Part shown: positions 49,621 to 64,000 of the stretch, piece after piece
Numbering within the stretch: position 1 is the first letter of the stretch
How the letters are laid out: every line of letters begins with the position of its first letter
Source of the DNA: Odontesthes bonariensis
Lineage: Eukaryota; Chordata; Actinopteri; Atheriniformes; Atherinopsidae
Direction: 5' to 3'
Length of the DNA: 64,000 nt
Assembly: GCF_027942865.1 (NCBI RefSeq)
Contig: NC_134519.1
Coordinates: 23,098,248-23,162,247 of the forward strand
Translations under genes and position numbers: made by a program
The notes under the pieces: model-generated
Databases searched by the model: none
The model's input: the letters and a program-made list of their open reading frames with translations, nothing else
Told to the model about the DNA's origin: nothing

Positions 49621-49651
49621 TTACTGTCAGTCTTATATAGGCTGACAGTAA
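49621..49651. repeat. 10-bp perfect inverted repeat beside the duplication junction
   Basis: TTACTGTCAG (49621-49630) and CTGACAGTAA (49642-49651) flank an 11-nt loop, 18 bp past the breakpoint of the partial gpx4 copy. Confidence 0.8.
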
Positions 49652-49659
49652 CTGATAAC

Positions 49660-50630
49660 AGGGCTCATTCCACATCAGCCAATCAGCACAGTTGCTCTTT
49701 GCACTGCTATGTTGAAGAATTGTTGAATGGACACATTAAGCAAACTGAGACTGTATGACTTCACTTGTGTGTGCTTGAGTGTGTTTTCAGTCCAAAGAAC
49801 CAGGACTAAATTGACTTACTGTTCATCACTCAGGTTGACACAGGATGTGTGTATGTGATAACAGATAAGAGTAATGATGCATTTAAAAGACTACACAATG
49901 CTTAGTCACACGTTACATACACACGTTAGATTGACAATGCAGTAAACAGAATACCGTAATAAAATTCCTTTACTGGGTTGTTTGCCTCGCTGCTGTGTCC
50001 TTCACTCTAATTTGTTTGGGTTTGCTGTCCCAACAGCATGACGTAAGTGTGCACCAAGTAATCTGCATCCAGTTCGATTTGGATGCACGGCATCAGAGAA
50101 TATATGTAGAGAATATATTGGATAAAGCTTCATAATTTTTCGTCTTAAATCTGATCTGCAGATAGAAGCTTGCGCTCTTAACGTCTGTTCGCGTGAAATG
50201 ATTGGCATTAAACTTCCTGTTATACGTCTTTATTTCAGCAAAAAATCTATATCAATATTGTAGAGGATCTTTGAGAAACATTTTTAACTAATACTGTCTC
50301 AACCCAAAAAAAGAAAAAGAAAAAAAAAGAAAAGGCATGAAAACCATTGGGCAGTATGCCAGGATTTGCTTGCAATAATAAAGGTAGATGATGTCCTTTT
50401 CTGGATAAGATGCTTACAAGAACATTTCAGCTATTGGGCCACAACCTCTCTCCTAAAGAAAGAGAAAGAGTACGCATGGGGCATTTAGGTGCAATGTTTA
50501 ACTCTTCACCATAACCGACAATTTCTTATGCTCCAATTTTAAGTACCTCAGTTTTTGATACTCTAAACATAAGAGTAGCAAATAAAATAAAATACAAAAA
50601 AATCTCAAAATTACAGTTCGTGGATAACAG
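49660..50630. other. intergenic DNA upstream of gpx4
   Basis: No gene is seen. An A/G-rich run (50308-50333) is the only simple-sequence feature. Confidence 0.5.
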
Positions 50631-50663
50631 TTCAAATAATTAAGAGAACTGTGAACTAATGAT

Positions 50664-50741
50664 TGTCAGTGGGCGGGTCTAAAACGTCATTAGTAGGCGG
50701 ACCTCACGGTCACGTGATAAGTGTAGCTGCAGGTGGCTGCG
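50664..50741 (+). promoter_or_regulatory. gpx4: gpx4 core promoter
   Basis: A GC box (GGGCGGG, 50671-50677), a CRE-like AACGTCAT (50682-50689), a GGCGGAC and a USF-type E-box GTCACGTGAT (CACGTG at 50711-50716) lie within 75 bp of the first ATG. There is no TATA box. The arrangement suits a broadly expressed gene. Confidence 0.6.
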
Positions 50742-53208
50742 ATGTGGCTGAGACCGACAGTGTTATTAGGCGTGGTGTGGAGCGGAGGACTGGTTAGAAG
50801 CATGGTAGGTGCACATTAACATTGATTCAATATTTTCTGCTTTTTAATCACGGTGGGTTGAGCGCTAATAGACGCACCGCTGCCTGCATGCTCTACAACA
50901 TGGAGGTCACATTTAGGACCTCTATTTTTAGTTGTGGTGCAGCGAATAAATGGGTCCGACGTTGTTGTGGCTAGCAACGCTAGCTTGGTAGCTGTAGCGG
51001 CAGCAACGTCAAAGCCACAGGTATAATGCCAGCATGTTTTGAGCATTACCTTTGGAGTAAGACTTAAACAGTGCCGTTAGACCCGCTTTAACGCTGTGAG
51101 AATTAACAAGAGATCTTGGATTTGTGTGTAATCCTTTAAATTCCTCTTTGTAATTCAATGGAATTGGTGCCGGAGTTGAGATTTGCCCTGAAGGCTAACC
51201 GTCTGATTTTGTGTTTTGATTTGTTTTTTTGTTTTTTCCATCTCTTGGGCCCATACCTGCTCTGTATGGAGACACAAGGGTGGGTGGTCTTGAAGTATGA
51301 CACACGATGGGCCAAAGTGCAATGAGTATAAAGAGTAACGGCTAACTTCCTTGCCTTTCCTCTTAGTGACATGATTCATCCTAGCTATCTCGTTTACTGT
51401 TGCCCTTTGGTCTATTTCTCTATTTCTCTAGACTTGAAACTTGACTTCAGTTGTTGCCTAATAATGTCCACTCATCTGCGTTTAATTTCCCTCCTTCACC
51501 TCTCTTAGTGTGCTCAGGTGGGAGACTGGCAGAGTGCCAAGTCCATCTATGAGTTTTCTGCTAAGGACATTGATGGGAATGAAGTGTCTCTTGAGAAATA
51601 CAGGTAAAGTGTTTTTACTCGATCATACTTCTGTGATCTGGCCAGAAAATCACATTTTGATTCATTATTATTATTTAAAGCCATATTGGTATATTTGCTT
51701 TATCAACTGACATTGGTGGCAATAAAAGCATACTTTCATTTTAATGGCAGCATTTTAGTTTAAGATATATACTTAGGAAAAAAAAAAAAAGTTTGGAGGT
51801 GGATAATTGTAATGATATGTTGTAGAGTCCCTTTCTTTATCATACCCAGCATCAGTGGCACCCACTGCTCAAGCATGTTGTTGGCCAGAAAAGTTCAAGC
51901 ATTAGGCAGTGGGTGCTCTTATTTCGATGCTTGATTTGCAGCTTCGGCATTTTGCACAAAGCTACAAAAACTTTCAACAATTCATTATGCTGCCTGGTAC
52001 TGCTCAGTAATTGATAGTCCTAGTCTAACTCTGAGTTTGTTCTGCTTCTCTTACCAGAGGAAACGTTTGCATCATCGTAAATGTAGCCTCTAAATGAGGA
52101 AAGACCAGAGTAAACTACACTCAGCTAGCGGGAATGCACGCCTCCTACGCTGAGAAAGGTTTAAGCATTATGGGCTTCCCATGCAACCAGTTTGGAGGAC
52201 AGGTAAGTTGGATAAACTGATGGCATCACAGTGTATTTGTGCTTTATTAGTCAGTTCCTATACTTGTTAATGATTAGGTGGTATGGTAGCCGTTAATATA
52301 TTTGTTACTATCTGTGCTAATTAACAAGCATGCAGGCTGAATTCTTGTATATTTAGAGTTAATTTCTTTATGTGGTCATACCATGAATGTTCTAATATGC
52401 ACTCAATTTGGATAATTCAGGAGCCAGGAACAGAAGCAGAGATTAAAGAGTTTGCCAAAGGGTTCAAAGCAGAGTTTGATCTCTTCAGTAAGATTGAGGT
52501 GAATGGCGACAATGCTCACCCTCTATGGAAGTGGATGAAGGCACAGCCCAAAGGAAAGGGAACCTTGGGAAAGTAAGTCATTGTCTTACTAACTAACCCC
52601 CCCAAAAAAAGAGACTGGCACTTGTCACATCTTCACAATATGTTTTTAAGATGTCAAATAATCAGCTGGAACGAGCTGTGTGACTGGACAAGTGTAAAAG
52701 TAATTATTATTTCTTTTAGGTTGTTGTAACGGTTGTTGTTTATTTTCTCCCCCCTATCTGCAGCAACATCAAATGGAACTTCACAAAGGTAATTTGCAGG
52801 AACAGCTTACAATAACCCGTTTTAAGCAGCCATCCTCAACAAAATGTGTTTATTTCCTTGTTGCAACTGCTGAGTGGATCTTTGTGTTCCTCAACAGTTT
52901 CTTATAAACCGAGAAGGACAGGTGGTGAAGAGATACGGCCCGACGGATGATCCAAGCGTAAGCTACACTTGAATGCAACATTATTCATACACTATTGATG
53001 CTTACTCTTATCAGCTGTTACTTATGTTAAACTCTTCCTGCAGAGGTTACTTCTTGATGTAGAGTAATGGAGAAATAAGAATATTCCCATCAAATTTGGC
53101 TTTGTTTTGACCGTTTCTTCTGTTTATTGTGCATCAATTTCTGTCACCTAAACTTCTACTTGTTTCTGTGTGCAGGTGGTGGAGAAGGACTTGCCAACGT
53201 ACCTGTAA
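50742..53208 (+). CDS. gpx4: glutathione peroxidase 4 (phospholipid hydroperoxide GPx), selenoprotein
   Basis: GPX4 reduces membrane phospholipid hydroperoxides with glutathione and suppresses ferroptosis. Seven coding exons: 50742-50804, 51509-51603, 52058-52202, 52421-52572, 52764-52788, 52898-52957 and 53176-53208. All have GT-AG borders and consistent phase, giving 190 aa. UGA at 52095-52097 encodes Sec66 (VASK-U-GKT). The tetrad is U66, Q101, W156 and N157, with WNFTKFL and FPCNQFGGQ conserved. Exon 1 encodes a short hydrophobic/basic N-terminus ([13 protein letters not shown]) suited to mitochondrial targeting. Met21, the last codon of exon 1, matches the cytosolic start in mammals (before CA-). 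The exon 2 acceptor CTCTTAG is preferred over an AG 9 nt downstream because it restores the family Cys-Ala. Fish have gpx4a and gpx4b, and I cannot say which this is. Confidence 0.95.
52095..52097 (+). other. gpx4: selenocysteine UGA codon of gpx4
   Basis: In-frame TGA sits at the catalytic position of GPX4, between GCC-TCT-AAA and GGA-AAG-ACC. Reading it as a stop would truncate the protein after 65 residues. The SECIS element at about 53280-53345 supports recoding. Confidence 0.95.
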
Positions 53209-53279
53209 TAATACTGCTAAATGCACCGTTTGTCTGACTCCTGACCCCTCACATGGACTGAAGGGTGTGTGTGTGTGTG

Positions 53280-53345
53280 CCTGGACCTGTGACGGCCCTG
53301 TCTGCAAACCCCTCATTGGGAAGGGCAGAGCCTGATGATCCTGAG
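53280..53345 (+). ncRNA. gpx4: SECIS element in the gpx4 3' UTR
   Basis: The eukaryotic SECIS core is present: GTGA (53289-53292) opposite TGAT (53333-53336), joined by a stem (GGCCCTGTCTGC with GGGCAGAGCC). The apical AAA (53306-53308) lies 13 nt after GTGA, and the short loop is CCCCTCATT. It starts about 80 nt after the stop codon. SBP2 binding here directs Sec insertion at codon 66. The spacing and conserved bases are as expected. Confidence 0.85.
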
Positions 53346-53658
53346 CGTGCAACTTATCTCCAGAGCTCACACAAACCAGACCTTGTATGACCACATGAGG
53401 GGAACTTACTAGTTAGCTAAAGTGGAGGCGGTTCACATCATTTTCCGAACTAAAAAACAGTCATTCCTTTGTCTAATGCAAATGCCAGTTAGCCCTTTGA
53501 GTATCAAGTAACAATTTTGTTGACCTGTCAGTATTGTATGCCAAGACATGACTGTCATAAATTGCACAAATTTCTGTAAAACTGCTGTTAGTATTGTTTG
53601 CACTTGTCAAAGAGCTGACTACACCTGACACCTGTGACTAATGCCATGAAACTAGGAA

Positions 53659-53664
53659 AATAAA
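53659..53664 (+). terminator. gpx4: gpx4 polyadenylation signal
   Basis: AATAAA lies about 450 nt after the stop codon and is followed by CTGTCTTGCACA and T/GT-rich sequence (TTTTTCTCCTATTTGTCTGT). It gives a 3' UTR long enough to include the SECIS. Confidence 0.75.
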
Positions 53665-53699
53665 GGCTGTCTTGCACATTTTTCTCCTATTTGTCTGTA

Positions 53700-54400
53700 T
53701 AACACTAAGGGGCTACATTACCAAACATACTCCCATTTCAGGTCAGACATTCCAGAAATCCATTAAATGGATTTGTATAAAAACTTTTAAAGTTCAAGGG
53801 ACTTTAAAAATTCTTAAAAGTTTTCATTCAAAATGTTAAAATTTTAGTTGCTGTTTTTATTTAGTTGCTTTTTTAAAAAAAAAAAAAACTTTATTTATTT
53901 TTTTTATTGAATCTTTTAGCAGATTCTTAACTTTCATGTTAGGAGCATGAGTCACTAAGTTCTAAATGTACGTATTTTTTATTTTATTTGAATTTTTTTT
54001 AAATATTTTCAATTCTCTTTTTTACGTTTTGTACTTCGACGAAACCTATTTTTATGGACAGAAAAAAAATCCTTGCACTTTAATTTCACTGGCTTTGGAT
54101 TACATTTTGTTGCTTCACTACATAGATATGCAAACAAAAGTATCTTGCTTGTGGGTGGTAGCCTACAGAGATATCGCTACTTTATCAGGAACATTCCAAA
54201 ACACCAGCACTCCCTTGAATTCCTTTCTGTATGAAACCACCTCATTTTCAGGAGTTGATATTTCCCCCAAAAAACTGCGAGATCTGCCCATTATCTCGAG
54301 AAAGGAACATTTTTGCAAAACCTTTAAGTCTTTTACACCAATATCACCATGGTGATAAGCCCCCCCGAGTCATTTAAGACTGTTACTTATGCGAGTCCAA
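53700..54400. other. gpx4-pip5k1c intergenic DNA
   Basis: The stretch is AT-rich with A/T runs (53872-53912 and 53974-54002). The 129-aa open frame at 53966-54355 has no domain, codon bias or splice support. Confidence 0.5.
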
Positions 54401-54409
54401 ATATGACGA

Positions 54410-54678
54410 AGCTGTAACGGCACGCGCACTAGCTGTTGCGTGAGGATGATGACGCACAGCGGCGGCGAAGATGATCAGCACCGCTGGCTCTGAGCGTGAC
54501 AACCTCGTTTAAAAAATACAGCGACAAATATACATCAATGGAGTAACGTGGTCTGCAGCTGCGGCGGTAAATGCCGAATAAAGTCAAATGCCAGGACTTA
54601 TTTGAGACGTATACCGCAGCGTCTGGTTCCCACTGAGGTACACGGGGCTGCGTGTCGTCGTCAGGAGCCGTCCGGGAG
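54410..54678 (+). promoter_or_regulatory. pip5k1c: pip5k1c CpG-rich promoter and 5' UTR
   Basis: There is a sharp rise in CpG from about 54410 (GGCACGCGCACTAG, GACGCACAGCGGCGGCG) to the first exon, after AT-rich DNA. No TATA box is seen. This is a typical CpG-island promoter. Confidence 0.55.
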
Positions 54679-63998
<9,320 letters not shown>

Positions 63999-64000
63999 TT

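Noticed and set aside
51518-51520. alternative gpx4 exon 2 acceptor (GTGCTCAG|GTG)
   Set aside because: It keeps frame but removes the Cys-Ala-Gln that follows the cytosolic Met in the family. The upstream CTCTTAG has the better pyrimidine tract.
53966-54355. 129-aa plus-strand open frame between gpx4 and pip5k1c
   Set aside because: It is AT-rich, Phe/Leu/Ile-heavy, without codon bias, start context or similarity that I recognise.

Overview
The window is nuclear DNA from a ray-finned fish, most likely a percomorph teleost. This rests on intron-rich vertebrate genes, AT-rich intergenic DNA, and fish-type SINE, LINE and MITE debris. Four protein-coding genes are clear. They are fem1a (minus strand, 12.3-14.2 kb), c2cd4c (minus, 18.0-19.4 kb with a likely promoter near 20.2 kb), gpx4 (plus, 50.7-53.7 kb, a selenoprotein) and pip5k1c (plus, 54.7-64.0 kb). 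All four human orthologues lie on 19p13.3, so the window is a rearranged piece of that conserved block. I cannot name the species.

Layout. 1-12 kb is almost gene-free. It holds a possible fragment of a membrane-protein exon at the left edge and a possible minus-strand first exon near 8.3 kb. 12.2-14.5 kb carries intronless fem1a and its YY1/ZNF143-type promoter. 17.4-20.2 kb carries c2cd4c, whose single long ORF includes a 114-nt intron-like insert that is in frame and stop-free. 20.4-46 kb is gene-poor and rich in mobile-element remains: a tRNA-type SINE, RTE-like fragments, LINE tails, a TTTACATG-ended MITE family, and a 757-bp foldback element flanked by TTAA. 46.5-48.8 kb is a dead, 5'-truncated L2/CR1-type LINE. 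48.8-49.6 kb is a partial duplication of gpx4 intron 1 plus the first bases of exon 2, interrupted by a foldback insertion. gpx4 and pip5k1c then follow head-to-tail about 1 kb apart.

Functions. The genes do not form one pathway. FEM1A is a CUL2 ubiquitin-ligase substrate receptor. C2CD4C is a C2-domain protein. GPX4 reduces phospholipid hydroperoxides and blocks ferroptosis. PIP5K1C makes PtdIns(4,5)P2 at membranes. The exon structures of gpx4 (7 coding exons) and pip5k1c (14 coding exons) were assembled by hand from splice signals and reading phase. Both translate cleanly, apart from the UGA selenocysteine codon in gpx4, which is served by a SECIS element in the 3' UTR.

I found no convincing evidence of an undescribed biological system. 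The most unusual items are the exitron-like intron in c2cd4c, the interrupted gpx4 partial duplication, and the long-armed foldback element.
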